NCBI GenBank assembly: GCA_964459165.1
Contig: CAYWKM010000020.1
Span: 1-29,958, forward strand
DNA length: 29,958 nucleotides
Reading direction: 5' to 3'
Source of the DNA: RGIG4074 sp964459165
Lineage (GTDB): Bacteria > Bacillota > Clostridia > Christensenellales > Borkfalkiaceae
Shown: positions 1-7,445 of the stretch, in pieces
How the letters are laid out: each line of letters opens with the position of its first letter
Position numbering within the stretch: position 1 is the stretch's first letter
Notes under the pieces: generated by a model
What the model saw: only the letters and a program-made list of their open reading frames with translations
What the model was told of the DNA's origin: nothing
Database searches by the model: none
Translations under genes and position numbers: made by a program

Positions 1-20
1 ATAACGTTTGTTTTTTCCAT
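1..20 (-). CDS. start of an unidentified gene cut by the window edge
   Basis: An ATG at 18-20 on the minus strand opens a frame reading MEKTNV to the window edge. A GGGAG ribosome binding site lies at 30-34, nine bases upstream of the ATG, and only 15 bases separate the ATG from the stop codon of the ABC permease. The spacing suggests a fourth gene of the TetR-ABC operon. Six residues are too few to name the product. Confidence 0.5.
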
Positions 21-35
21 GCTCGAAAGCTCCCT

Positions 36-839
36 CTATCTTTTATCGCTCTTCCTCTTTACGGAAAAAACCGCGAGAGCCAACGCCACGCCGACGACGA
101 GAAATACCGCGATAGGGATGAGTCCGAGCTTTGCCGTCTCGTCGAACGAGTACGGTTCGGAGACCATGGCGACGTAATCGGTGACGCTATGTCCCGCGCC
201 CGTAATGACGCGACCGATATAGACCGAGGGATAAAACGGAAGAAAACGACAAAACGTTTCAAACCCGCCCATAACGTCGAGCGGCATCCACGCGCCGCCG
301 AGAATCCCGGAAGCCGTGATAAAGACGGAAGTGATTCCGGGCGCGGACTTATCGTTTAACACCGTGCCGAATAAAATTCCGAATGCGATACAAATGACGA
401 GCATGGGCAACATTTCCGCCGTCAGCAGGAGAGCCGCTCCGAAAGAAAAGTATTCCTCTCCGCCGACAGCGGCGATGACGCATCCGGTAATCAGACAAAA
501 AATCTCCTGCGCGATTCCGATAAAGAGCGCGGGAACGACGTAACCGAAGACGTAATCGCGCGTTCTCATGGGAGAAGCGTACAGCCGGATAAGAAACGCG
601 GAACAGCGGTCCTTAGATACCAACAGACTGATCAGAAGCGTGACGAACGTAAAGGAAAACATCATGATGCCGGGAACGATCGATCGCATGGCAAATACGG
701 GCGTACTGCCGTCGGTAAAATGATTGATGACGGCAAACAGCACGAGCATGAATACGGGAAACCCCGCGCAAAAGATATAGACGACGGGATCGCGCAGCAT
801 CTCCAAAAAATTTCGTTTGATAAAGCTAAGCGTTCTCAT
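36..839 (-). CDS. ABC-2 type transporter permease
   Basis: This 267-residue protein is the membrane half of an ABC exporter. It has an amphipathic basic N-terminus (MRTLSFIKRNFLEMLRDP), then about six hydrophobic segments near residues 18-40, 53-74, 100-125, 133-160, 168-188 and 238-260, which is the ABC-2 fold of drug and antibiotic exporters. It ends in a basic tail (KRKSDKR). The ATG at 839 has a GGAGGG ribosome binding site eight bases upstream, and its first 14 bases overlap the end of the ATPase gene, so the two are probably translationally coupled. The substrate is unknown. The upstream TetR gene suggests a toxic small molecule or drug. Confidence 0.88.
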   Translation of the reverse strand: MRTLSFIKRNFLEMLRDPVVYIFCAGFPVFMLVLFAVINHFTDGSTPVFAMRSIVPGIMMFSFTFVTLLISLLVSKDRCSAFLIRLYASPMRTRDYVFGYVVPALFIGIAQEIFCLITGCVIAAVGGEEYFSFGAALLLTAEMLPMLVICIAFGILFGTVLNDKSAPGITSVFITASGILGGAWMPLDVMGGFETFCRFLPFYPSVYIGRVITGAGHSVTDYVAMVSEPYSFDETAKLGLIPIAVFLVVGVALALAVFSVKRKSDKR

Positions 840-1572
840 TTTCTCTTCCCTCCGATCTCTGCACGATTTTTACGAAAGCGTCCTCAAAATTAGCCTCGTT
901 TCCCTGTCTCTTAATCTCTTCCGTCCCGCCCGAAGCGATCACGTTGCCGGAGGACATGATGCAAATTCGGTCGCAGAGCGCCTCGATTTCTTCGAGATAG
1001 TGCGACGTCAGCACAATGGTGATTTTTCCCTTTAAGCTGCGGATAACGCTCCAAAGCTCCCGCCGCGCCAACACGTCAAGTCCGAGCGTAGGTTCGTCGA
1101 GAAAGAGAATGCTCGGATTAGAAACGAGGGCTATGGCGACGGAAACCCTTCTTTGCCAGCCTCCCGAAAGCGTCTTCGCCCGCCTCCCGAGAACTTCCTC
1201 CAAATGAAAAATCTGCGTAATTTCTTCTATTTTTTCTTTTTCCCTCTGTTTATCCAAGCCGTATACCCTCGAAAAAAAGGAGAGATTCTCCCTTACGGTG
1301 AGATTGGGAGCGACGGAGGTCTCCTGCGGAGAGAGCCCTATCCTCTTTTTTATCTCGTCGGACTGTTTCACGACGTCGAATCCGTCCACCTGCGCGTTTC
1401 CGTCCGTGGGGAGAGACAGTGTGGAAAGAATGCGAATGAGCGTCGTCTTCCCCGCGCCGTTTACGCCGAGAAGACCGAACAATTCCCCCTCTTCCACCGA
1501 CAGGTCGATCCCGTTCAAGGCGACGAGGTCGCCGAACTTTTTTACCAAATGATTACATTCGATCGCTCTCAT
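826..1572 (-). CDS. ABC transporter ATP-binding protein (drug-export type)
   Basis: This 248-residue nucleotide-binding subunit powers the adjacent ABC-2 permease. It has Walker A GVNGAGKT (residues 36-43), a Q-loop at about Q83, the signature LSGGWQ (135-140), Walker B ILFLDE (155-160) and the switch histidine H191. W replaces the more usual Q or M in the signature, a minor variation. It resembles the DrrA/BcrA-like group of multidrug and bacteriocin-resistance exporters. Its ATG overlaps the TetR stop codon in an ATGA junction (1569-1572), so TetR, ATPase and permease form one tightly coupled operon. The exported compound cannot be told. Confidence 0.92.
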   Translation of the reverse strand: MRAIECNHLVKKFGDLVALNGIDLSVEEGELFGLLGVNGAGKTTLIRILSTLSLPTDGNAQVDGFDVVKQSDEIKKRIGLSPQETSVAPNLTVRENLSFFSRVYGLDKQREKEKIEEITQIFHLEEVLGRRAKTLSGGWQRRVSVAIALVSNPSILFLDEPTLGLDVLARRELWSVIRSLKGKITIVLTSHYLEEIEALCDRICIMSSGNVIASGGTEEIKRQGNEANFEDAFVKIVQRSEGRENENA

Positions 1573-2132
1573 GCTTCTTTCTCCTTCAATAGACCTTTCA
1601 GTCCGAAATATACGTCGGAAACGAGTCCGCTCGCCGTTTCCTCGTCAAGCTCCAAATAATCCGTCGCCGCCATGGACGCGATTCCATGGCTGAATATCCA
1701 CATTTCCAGCTGAAAGCGTTCCGCCTGCTCCCTCGTTATGCCGAGCGAGGAAATAATTTCCCGAACCGCTCTTTCCCAGGAAGCGTCGTCCGGCCGAACA
1801 TCCCCCTTTCTGTCCCTGAAATAAATCAGGCGAAAAAGCTGCCTCTCCTCTCGCGCAAAGCGAATATAAGCCATTCCGAACGCCTTGTATCGCGGGTACT
1901 TTTCGGCGGCAAGTTCCCTTTCGATATAATCGAAAAATACCTTGACCGCTTCCTCTCTTACCTGCTCGCGCAGATCGTCGATATTTTGAAAGGACAAATA
2001 GATGGGCTGCGTGGAACACCCGAGCTTCTTCGCCACGTTCAAGGTATTCACTCCCTCCGCGCCCTCTTCCCTTACGATATCGATACAGGTCGCCAATATT
2101 TTTTCCTTACTGATTATTTTTTTTGCCGGCAT
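1569..2132 (-). CDS. TetR/AcrR family transcriptional regulator
   Basis: This 187-residue protein is probably a repressor of its own operon. The N-terminal helix-turn-helix spans about residues 5-50 (ISKEKILATCIDIVREEG, then VAKKLGCSTQPIYLSF), followed by an all-helical ligand-binding domain that ends with a GIASMAATDYLEL helix. I chose the ATG at 2132 because AGGAG lies five bases upstream. The frame is open further upstream to a TTG at 2171, but that has no ribosome binding site and falls inside the operator-like DNA. The ABC ATPase and permease follow directly, which suggests that the inducing ligand is the exported compound. The ligand is unknown. Confidence 0.9.
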   Translation of the reverse strand: MPAKKIISKEKILATCIDIVREEGAEGVNTLNVAKKLGCSTQPIYLSFQNIDDLREQVREEAVKVFFDYIERELAAEKYPRYKAFGMAYIRFAREERQLFRLIYFRDRKGDVRPDDASWERAVREIISSLGITREQAERFQLEMWIFSHGIASMAATDYLELDEETASGLVSDVYFGLKGLLKEKEA

Positions 2133-2148
2133 CTCTTCTCCTCTATCT

Positions 2149-2190
2149 GATAAAATAAAGATGTTTATCAATAAATATATTTATTTTATC
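2149..2190. promoter_or_regulatory. candidate TetR operator (nested inverted repeats)
   Basis: GATAAAATAAA at 2149-2159 is repeated as its exact reverse complement at 2180-2190. Inside this lies a perfect 16-bp palindrome, AATAAATATATTTATT, at 2170-2185. The palindrome overlaps the -10 box and the expected transcription start of the TetR promoter, the usual position for an autorepressor site. The AT-rich composition makes some symmetry likely by chance, but an 11-bp exact arm pair plus a 16-bp palindrome at this location is suggestive. Confidence 0.55.
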
Positions 2191-2211
2191 ACCTTCTTTC
2201 CGCGTTGTCAA
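2183..2211 (-). promoter_or_regulatory. promoter of the TetR-ABC operon
   Basis: TTGACA (2206-2211) is separated by 17 bp from TAAAAT (2183-2188), which is preceded by an extended TGA. The expected start is near 2176, about 44 bases upstream of the TetR ATG. It lies just downstream of the terminator of the LRR lipoprotein gene, so the operon is an independent unit. Confidence 0.8.
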
Positions 2212-2216
2212 GCATT

Positions 2217-2252
2217 AAAAAAGATCTCCCGAAGGTTTTTCTTCGGGAGATC
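2217..2252 (-). terminator. intrinsic terminator of the LRR lipoprotein gene
   Basis: A perfect 12-bp stem (2223-2234 with 2241-2252, GATCTCCCGAAG arm) encloses a six-base loop. On the minus strand it is followed by six T residues (2217-2222). It lies 38 bases past the stop codon of the LRR gene. Confidence 0.93.
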
Positions 2253-2290
2253 CTGCGATATTTTATTTTAAGGGCTTTGGTTCGTTTCGG

Positions 2291-3463
2291 TCAAGAAGCG
2301 TTCTGACAAATCACTTTAGCCGATTGCAGCGCTTCGTTGTGACCTTCTATCGTGACGCTTCTCCATTTGCTCGCGCTTCCGCCAAATGTAATTTCAGAGA
2401 GCTCCGAATACGAAAAGGCGTATTCTTCCACATAGGTAAGCGAAGCGGGCAAGCTGAGCTTCGTGAGCGAACGGCAACGATAAAAGGCTTTATACCCGAT
2501 GCTTGCGATCGTTGAAGGGAGTTGAACGCTTTCGAGCGAAACGCAACCCGCAAAAAAATTCTTTTCAAGATGGCTGATCGGACTTTGTATCACGGCGACC
2601 TTTAACGAGGTACATCCCATAAAAACGCCGTCGTACAGATTGTCGGTTCGTTCGGATATATACGCGCTTTCAATCCCTAAACAACCCTCGAAAGCGCCCG
2701 CGCCGATAAATTCGGTCGACTCGGGAATTACGATTTCGGCAATCGATTCGCAACCGGAAAAACAGTACGAGTTAAACGTAACGACGTTGCCCATCGTCGG
2801 AAAACCGAGCGCCTTACAATTTCTGAAGCAATAAGAGGGAATTTCCGATACTCCCAGGGGAATCGCTACGTTCAAAAGCGAAACGCAATTGATAAAGGCG
2901 TATTCCCCTATGAAATATAACGAAGAAGAAAGCTTAATCTGCTCGAGCGAACTACAATTGGCAAACGCATACGAACCGACGGTGAGAAGCGAATCCGGCG
3001 TCCATATCGCGCCTATTTTATTGCAACCGAAAAACGCGTTATCGGCAACAGACGTAACCGGAGCGCCGCGATAGACGGAAGGAATAACGATATAATCGCT
3101 TTTCGCTTCGCCGAAGCCCGTAACGCAATAGCTTCCGTCGTCGTTCAGGGTATACTTCAATCCGTCGGTATATCCCTGCGTCCAATGCGCCGTCAACGTC
3201 ATATCCGAGGTTACCTTCGAACGGGAAAAATCCCATTTTGAATCGCCCCGATACCAACCGTCAAACAAATATTCGCCGTCAAAGACGGAATACGGCTGTC
3301 GTATTTTCTCCCCGTATGAAACGACGATAGAAGCAACCTCGCTTCCCCCGTTCGAGTCGAAAGAAACGGTATATTCTTTTTCCCCGCATGATACAAATCC
3401 GAAAGCCGAAAGCGCCGCTATCACGACGAGCAACGGCACGAATAAACGAATTCTTCTTGTCAT
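2291..3463 (-). CDS. BspA-like leucine-rich repeat surface lipoprotein
   Basis: This 390-residue predicted exported protein has a basic, hydrophobic N-terminus (residues 1-25) ending in FVSC, a near-lipobox with C26 as the probable lipidated residue. Residues about 30-95 form an Flg_new/Listeria-Bacteroides repeat domain (YTVSFDSNGG, FDGWY, DMTLTAHW). The rest is about ten LRR_5 repeats of roughly 23 residues, each with an AFxxC-type core (AFFGC, AFANC, AFINC, CFRNC, CFSGC, AFEGC, VFMGC, FFAGC, AFYRC). This architecture is known from adhesins and host-interaction proteins of gut bacteria, but no ligand can be named. The ATG at 3463 has AGGA seven bases upstream, whereas the one at 3469 sits too close to it. 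It has its own promoter and terminator. Confidence 0.88.
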   Translation of the reverse strand: MTRRIRLFVPLLVVIAALSAFGFVSCGEKEYTVSFDSNGGSEVASIVVSYGEKIRQPYSVFDGEYLFDGWYRGDSKWDFSRSKVTSDMTLTAHWTQGYTDGLKYTLNDDGSYCVTGFGEAKSDYIVIPSVYRGAPVTSVADNAFFGCNKIGAIWTPDSLLTVGSYAFANCSSLEQIKLSSSLYFIGEYAFINCVSLLNVAIPLGVSEIPSYCFRNCKALGFPTMGNVVTFNSYCFSGCESIAEIVIPESTEFIGAGAFEGCLGIESAYISERTDNLYDGVFMGCTSLKVAVIQSPISHLEKNFFAGCVSLESVQLPSTIASIGYKAFYRCRSLTKLSLPASLTYVEEYAFSYSELSEITFGGSASKWRSVTIEGHNEALQSAKVICQNAS

Positions 3464-3491
3464 CTGCATATCCTAAAATTATAGTAAAAAC

Positions 3492-3520
3492 ATTGTACCA
3501 CAATGGCGCGAAAAATGCAA
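3492..3520 (-). promoter_or_regulatory. promoter of the LRR lipoprotein gene
   Basis: TTGCAT (3515-3520), a 17-bp spacer and TACAAT (3492-3497), with an extended TGG before the -10. The predicted start near 3485 gives a leader of about 22 nt with an AGGA ribosome binding site. Confidence 0.75.
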
Positions 3521-3550
3521 CCTATTATTTAAGTCGTCGTTATTTTCCAT

Positions 3551-3582
3551 AAAAGAGGAAGAAGCGTCTTCCGACGCTCCTT
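3551..3582 (-). terminator. terminator of the GLUG protein gene
   Basis: A 10-bp stem (3559-3568 with 3573-3582) has a GGAA tetraloop and one pair that is G-U on the minus-strand RNA. It is followed on that strand by CCTCTTTTAT. It starts eight bases past the stop codon. The T-tract is interrupted, so strength is uncertain. Confidence 0.72.
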
Positions 3583-3589
3583 TCCGTTT

Positions 3590-5338
3590 TTATTTTGCCT
3601 TCTTAGGTCTTGTATTGATAAAAATAAAGTAAAGGATCGCCGCCTCGGTGAAAACGACGAGTATCCCCGCGACCTGTGCGAGGCGAATCGAAACATTGCT
3701 CTCCGTTTCATAGACCACGCTATCGGGTACGAAGGTCACCGTATCGCCGTCGATCTGCCAGCGGAACAAATCGCTTTCGTCGATATCGTCCTCCCTGCTT
3801 GCCGTATCGGCAAGATTGTCGTTTAACAGCTTTACCATTTCCTCAACGCTGATTCCCTCCGAATTTTCCGCTTGCGTTTTGTATAAGCGGCATCCGAACC
3901 TCAGCCCGCTGAAATACGTATTGTCGATCATGGAAGTATTCGAATACGAACGATACAAGTAGTCCGCCGTGTAGGATACGAGCGGAACGTCCTTATCCTT
4001 GCCGTAATAAACGCAGTTTTCAATCGTACCGATAAAGTTATCGGCAATGCCGCCCGAACGGGTAAATCCGTCCATCGTCGCCCGATTGTAACAATTCAAT
4101 ATTTTCGCTTGGACAACGGAAGCGTGGCTGGAAATACCGCCGATGCACTCCCCGTAAATTTCGCCGGACTCGATTCCGAGATTGACGACGGTTCCGCCGA
4201 GCATTCCGAAGAAGCCGTTATTTCTGCTTCTGCCGCTGTCCTCCGAATGAATATTATAAATCTTATGCCCCGCTCCGTCGTATATTCCGTAGAAATAACA
4301 CTTGGAATTGTATACGCCGATGGGAAGCCAACTCTCTATTTCGGATAAATCAAAATCGCACGTCTGACGTATCCAATATCCGGAAAAGCTTCTGCCTTCA
4401 TTGACTCCGCAAGCGAAAATAGCGAGATCCTTGATAGAAGAAAGAAGATAAGGCGATTTTTTCGATCCGTCCCCTTCAAGGGTCTGATCGACCATATCGG
4501 CGCATCTTTTATAGAAGCACGCGCCCTTTATCGAATTTTTCCAATTGACGAGCGTGCCCATCGTGGTGATATTATTCAAGCAAATCAAATACAGATTCTC
4601 GTTAAGCTGTTCGACGAACTCGTCTTTTTTATAATAATCCGCCGCGACGACTTGATCGTCTCGGAGCTTTCCCGTATACGTCTCTTCGTTTACGACCTTT
4701 CCCGTCGTAAAACAATGATAGACCTCGATCGCGTCGAAAGAGCAGAGGGGAACCTCCTCGGCGGAATCGGCGAACCGACTGTCCGACCAGCAGCTGATAA
4801 TTTTTCCGCCGGCAAAATTATCGGCGATCGCACCCGCTCGCGTCGCCTCGAACGAGCCGCGCGTATAACAATTAAAAATGACCGCTTCCCCTTTGACGGA
4901 GCTTGCGGCAATCGCGCCCACGCAACCGCCGTTGATATAAAAATTTTCAAGGGCGAGATTATATACCTTTCCGGCGAGCGCGCCGAATAGCCCGACGTCG
5001 GCGCATTCTTCCGTGATGACGCTCTTTAAGTTGCTTATCTTATGACCCAACGCGTTGTAGCTGCCGTAAAAATAATTCCCCGATCCGGGGATTCCGACGG
5101 GAAGCCAATTGGACTCGTTTCTCATATCGATATCGGCGGACTGATAAACCGTAATGCCGGCAAACGTATTGCCCGCGTTCACCTCGTCGCGAAATTTTTT
5201 CAAATCCTCGACGGATGAAATGTAATATGCGGCAGAACGCTCTCGATCCACGTTCGCCGCAAAAAGACTGACGGACGCCAAAACGAAAACGACGATTGCG
5301 CAAACAATCCCTATCAATTTGTTCCCCTTCTTCTCCAT
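3590..5338 (-). CDS. membrane-anchored GLUG/beta-helix surface protein with internal duplication
   Basis: This 582-residue protein has an N-terminal hydrophobic segment (residues about 8-28, a signal peptide or anchor) and a C-terminal transmembrane helix (about 548-572) followed by a basic tail (NTRPKKAK). The extracytoplasmic part has two homologous halves. Each opens with a Y-[IL]-[SL]-S-[SIV] element, continues through NWLPVGIPGSGNYFYG or SWLPIGVYNSKCYFYG, ALGHKI or GAGHKI, GLFGALAGKVYNLALE or GFFGMLGGTVVNLGIE, and closes with FNCYTRGSFEATRAGAIADNF or LNCYNRATMDGFTRSGGIADNF. Such G-rich turns occur in GLUG repeats of secreted beta-helix proteins. No catalytic motif is visible. I chose ATG 5338 because GGAG lies nine bases upstream; an in-frame ATG at 5356 has no site. 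Confidence 0.8.
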   Translation of the reverse strand: MEKKGNKLIGIVCAIVVFVLASVSLFAANVDRERSAAYYISSVEDLKKFRDEVNAGNTFAGITVYQSADIDMRNESNWLPVGIPGSGNYFYGSYNALGHKISNLKSVITEECADVGLFGALAGKVYNLALENFYINGGCVGAIAASSVKGEAVIFNCYTRGSFEATRAGAIADNFAGGKIISCWSDSRFADSAEEVPLCSFDAIEVYHCFTTGKVVNEETYTGKLRDDQVVAADYYKKDEFVEQLNENLYLICLNNITTMGTLVNWKNSIKGACFYKRCADMVDQTLEGDGSKKSPYLLSSIKDLAIFACGVNEGRSFSGYWIRQTCDFDLSEIESWLPIGVYNSKCYFYGIYDGAGHKIYNIHSEDSGRSRNNGFFGMLGGTVVNLGIESGEIYGECIGGISSHASVVQAKILNCYNRATMDGFTRSGGIADNFIGTIENCVYYGKDKDVPLVSYTADYLYRSYSNTSMIDNTYFSGLRFGCRLYKTQAENSEGISVEEMVKLLNDNLADTASREDDIDESDLFRWQIDGDTVTFVPDSVVYETESNVSIRLAQVAGILVVFTEAAILYFIFINTRPKKAK

Positions 5339-5369
5339 CTTTTTTGGCTCCAACATATCTTTCTTTTGT

Positions 5370-5378
5370 ATTATATCA
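5370..5378 (-). promoter_or_regulatory. extended -10 promoter of the GLUG protein gene
   Basis: TGATATAAT (TGn plus consensus TATAAT) lies at 5370-5378 on the minus strand. The -35 region 17 bp further upstream reads TTTTAA and is weak, so the extended -10 would carry recognition. The expected start near 5363 fits a 25-nt leader to ATG 5338 and excludes ATG 5356 as a well-led start. Confidence 0.65.
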
Positions 5379-5413
5379 CAATTTAGAAAAAATTAAAAGG
5401 GAATCCTATATAA

Positions 5414-5444
5414 AAGATAAATTTTTTTACGAAAGCTTTATCTT
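5414..5444 (-). terminator. weak AT-rich hairpin at the end of the acetyltransferase gene
   Basis: AAGATAAA (5414-5421) pairs with TTTATCTT (5437-5444) around a 15-base loop. On the minus strand it is followed by TTTATA. The stem includes the stop codon and has almost no GC, so it is at best a weak terminator. Confidence 0.3.
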
Positions 5445-5902
5445 CTTTTATAGACATAGACGTAACCGAATACGCCGTTATTTCCGCCAAAATCGACAAT
5501 GCGTCCGGAATTTACGAAACCGAGAGACTCATAAAACGCCCGCGCGCGCCGATTGACGTTCAAAGAGACGACGGTGACGTCTCTGTCTTTATCCATTTCG
5601 GACATGGCAAACAAAACGAGCGCCTTTCCGATCCCTTGCCGAAGATGCGCCGGATCGACATAGAGCTTTGAAATAAAATTCGTCTCTTTATGGAAACTGA
5701 TAATGCCCCGCGAGCCGCCGTCTTCGTACGAATAAACCATATTCCCCTTCTTCCGTTCCTCATAGATGAGCTCCCTCATCCTTTCGGGCGTGTGCTCGTC
5801 GAGCGTTTCTCCGCTCACGACGCCGTTATGCGAAAATCTCCACGAAGAAGAAAAGGTTTCGGAAGCGCCCAGGATATTCTTTTCATCAACCAATTCAATC
5901 AT
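5438..5902 (-). CDS. GNAT family N-acetyltransferase
   Basis: This 154-residue protein transfers an acetyl group from acetyl-CoA to an unknown amine. The acetyl-CoA motif A is FISKLYVDPAHLRQGIGKAL (about residues 76-95), with the R-Q-G-I-G-K pyrophosphate loop. Motif B is NRRARAFYESLGF (about 117-129). It follows rplQ but is separated from it by a strong terminator whose T-tract ends eight bases before the ATG. No ribosome binding site lies between the terminator and the ATG; the only GGAGG-like bases are inside the terminator stem. Expression may need read-through or a promoter I cannot see. The start is therefore less certain than the family assignment. Confidence 0.85.
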   Translation of the reverse strand: MIELVDEKNILGASETFSSSWRFSHNGVVSGETLDEHTPERMRELIYEERKKGNMVYSYEDGGSRGIISFHKETNFISKLYVDPAHLRQGIGKALVLFAMSEMDKDRDVTVVSLNVNRRARAFYESLGFVNSGRIVDFGGNNGVFGYVYVYKRR

Positions 5903-5909
5903 AATAAAG

Positions 5910-5941
5910 AAAAAAAAGAGAGGAGCTATCCCTCCCCTCTT
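5910..5941 (-). terminator. intrinsic terminator of the alpha operon (after rplQ)
   Basis: A 10-bp stem (5916-5925 with 5932-5941) with a GGATAG loop contains one pair that is G-U only on the minus-strand RNA. It is followed by eight T residues (5910-5917, two of them in the stem). It starts 10 bases past the rplQ stop. Confidence 0.92.
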
Positions 5942-5950
5942 CGTTAAAAA

Positions 5951-6457
5951 TTAAACCAATTCGATAATCGCGGCGTCAGCGCCGTCGCCTCTTCTTTCAC
6001 CGAGTCTGTAAACTCTCGTGTAGCCGCCGCCCTGACCTTTTTCTTCGGCTCTCTGAGCGTATTTGGGAGCGATCTCATCGAAAATCTTTTCGATCAAAGG
6101 ATGGTTTACCTCGGCGGTTCTTTTTCTGTACGCCTTTTTGCTTTCGTTAAAAGCCTTGGGATGCTGCAAATCGTAAACCTTCGACATGATACTGCGGCGA
6201 GCGGCAAGCTTTTTTACCCCGTCCTTTCTGGATTTCACCGTAATATCGTTGCCTTTATTGTCTTTCTTTACGACGTCGATTTCAATGTTGTCGTCGAACG
6301 TTCTGACCGCTTTGGTAATAATTTTTTCAACATAAGATTGAAGAGCCTTCGCCTTCGCTTCGGTCGTTTCAATCTTTCCGTACCAAAGAAGCTGCGAAGC
6401 CAAACCTCTCAAAAGAGCGGTTCTCTCTTTCGCCGTTCTTCCTAATTTAACGGACAT
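5951..6457 (-). CDS. rplQ: 50S ribosomal protein L17 with a central insertion
   Basis: L17 lies near the exit of the peptide tunnel on the large subunit. The N-terminal part (LGRTAKERTALLRGLASQLL, IETTEAKAKAL) and the C-terminal part (IFDEIAPKYAQR, GGGYTRVYRLGERRGDGADAAIIELV) are typical. At 168 residues it is about 45 longer than the usual bacterial protein of roughly 115-125. The extra length is a charged stretch at about residues 55-115, which includes NKGNDITVKSRKDG and KAFNESKKAYRKRT. The ATG is preceded by AGGAGG, and only three bases separate it from the rpoA stop. It is the last gene of the alpha operon. Confidence 0.97.
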   Translation of the reverse strand: MSVKLGRTAKERTALLRGLASQLLWYGKIETTEAKAKALQSYVEKIITKAVRTFDDNIEIDVVKKDNKGNDITVKSRKDGVKKLAARRSIMSKVYDLQHPKAFNESKKAYRKRTAEVNHPLIEKIFDEIAPKYAQRAEEKGQGGGYTRVYRLGERRGDGADAAIIELV

Positions 6458-6460
6458 AAT

Positions 6461-7420
6461 TTAATCCTCCTTTTTTTCTAATGAAAGACCGTAGGACTCC
6501 AATTTCTGGATGACCTCGTCCAAAGATTTTCTGCCGAGATTTCTCACCTTAAGCATATCTTCTTCGGTCCTTCTTGTTAAATCTTCTATGGTGTGAATAT
6601 TGGCGCGTTTCAAACAGTTGTAGGAACGCACGGAAAGATCCATGTCTTCGATCGCCATCGAGAGGACTTGCGTCTTTTTATCGTCTTCATTCTTTACAAG
6701 GATATCCATTCCCTTGATCGTCTCGCTTAAATTCACAAACAGGCTGATATGATCCTGCATAATCTTCGCCGCGAGAGAGACGATTTCCTTTCCGGAAAAC
6801 GTGCCGTCCGTCCATACCTCTATTGTGAGTTTATCGTAATCGGTTTTTTGACCGACTCTCGTATTGTCAACCTTATAGTTGACCTTTTGAACGGGAGTGT
6901 ATATGGAATCGATAGGAATATAGGTAATTCCTTTATCAATCCGCTTATTCAGGTTCGCAGGACTGTATCCTCTGCCTCTGCCGACGATCAGATCCATATC
7001 GATTTTTCCGCCTGCGTCAATGGTACAGATGTACTGATCTTGATTGACGACTTCGATTTCCAAATCCTGTTCGATATCGGCTCCCGTAACTACGCAGGGA
7101 CCTTCCTTATAAAGATGAAGCGTCCTCTCGTAATCCCTATCCGTTGATTTGGTTTTTATTGCCAGCAACTTCAAATTGAGAATAATCTCCGTAACGTCCT
7201 CCTTTACGGCGGGAATTGCGGAAAATTCATGCAATACGGTTCCGTCATTGAAAATAATTCCCTGAATGGCGGCTCCGGGCAAAGCGGAGAGCAGAATTCT
7301 TCTCATACAGTTGCCTATTGTAAGACCGAAACCCTTTTCTAAAGGCTCAACGACGATTTTCGCATAGCTCTTTTCCTCGTTTTCTTCCACCTCTATTTTG
7401 GGCATATCCATTTCGATCAT
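6461..7420 (-). CDS. rpoA: DNA-directed RNA polymerase subunit alpha
   Basis: The alpha subunit dimerises to start RNA polymerase assembly, and its C-terminal domain binds promoter UP elements and regulators. The 319-residue protein shows the N-terminal dimerisation motifs (EPLEKGFGLTIGNCMRRILL, then LPGAAIQ) and a C-terminal helix-hairpin-helix domain (RSYNCLKRANIHTIEDL, RNLGRKSLDEV). The ATG at 7420 has AAGGAGG six bases upstream. The length matches the Firmicute family (about 314). Placement between rpsD and rplQ is the standard alpha-operon order. Confidence 0.98.
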   Translation of the reverse strand: MIEMDMPKIEVEENEEKSYAKIVVEPLEKGFGLTIGNCMRRILLSALPGAAIQGIIFNDGTVLHEFSAIPAVKEDVTEIILNLKLLAIKTKSTDRDYERTLHLYKEGPCVVTGADIEQDLEIEVVNQDQYICTIDAGGKIDMDLIVGRGRGYSPANLNKRIDKGITYIPIDSIYTPVQKVNYKVDNTRVGQKTDYDKLTIEVWTDGTFSGKEIVSLAAKIMQDHISLFVNLSETIKGMDILVKNEDDKKTQVLSMAIEDMDLSVRSYNCLKRANIHTIEDLTRRTEEDMLKVRNLGRKSLDEVIQKLESYGLSLEKKED

Positions 7421-7445
7421 GCGCTACCTCCTTGAGCTGTTTTCA

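Noticed and set aside
3478..3483. TATAAT just before the LRR gene as its -10
   Set aside because: It would put the start inside or after the ribosome binding site and has no -35. The TTGCAT-17-TACAAT pair upstream fits better.
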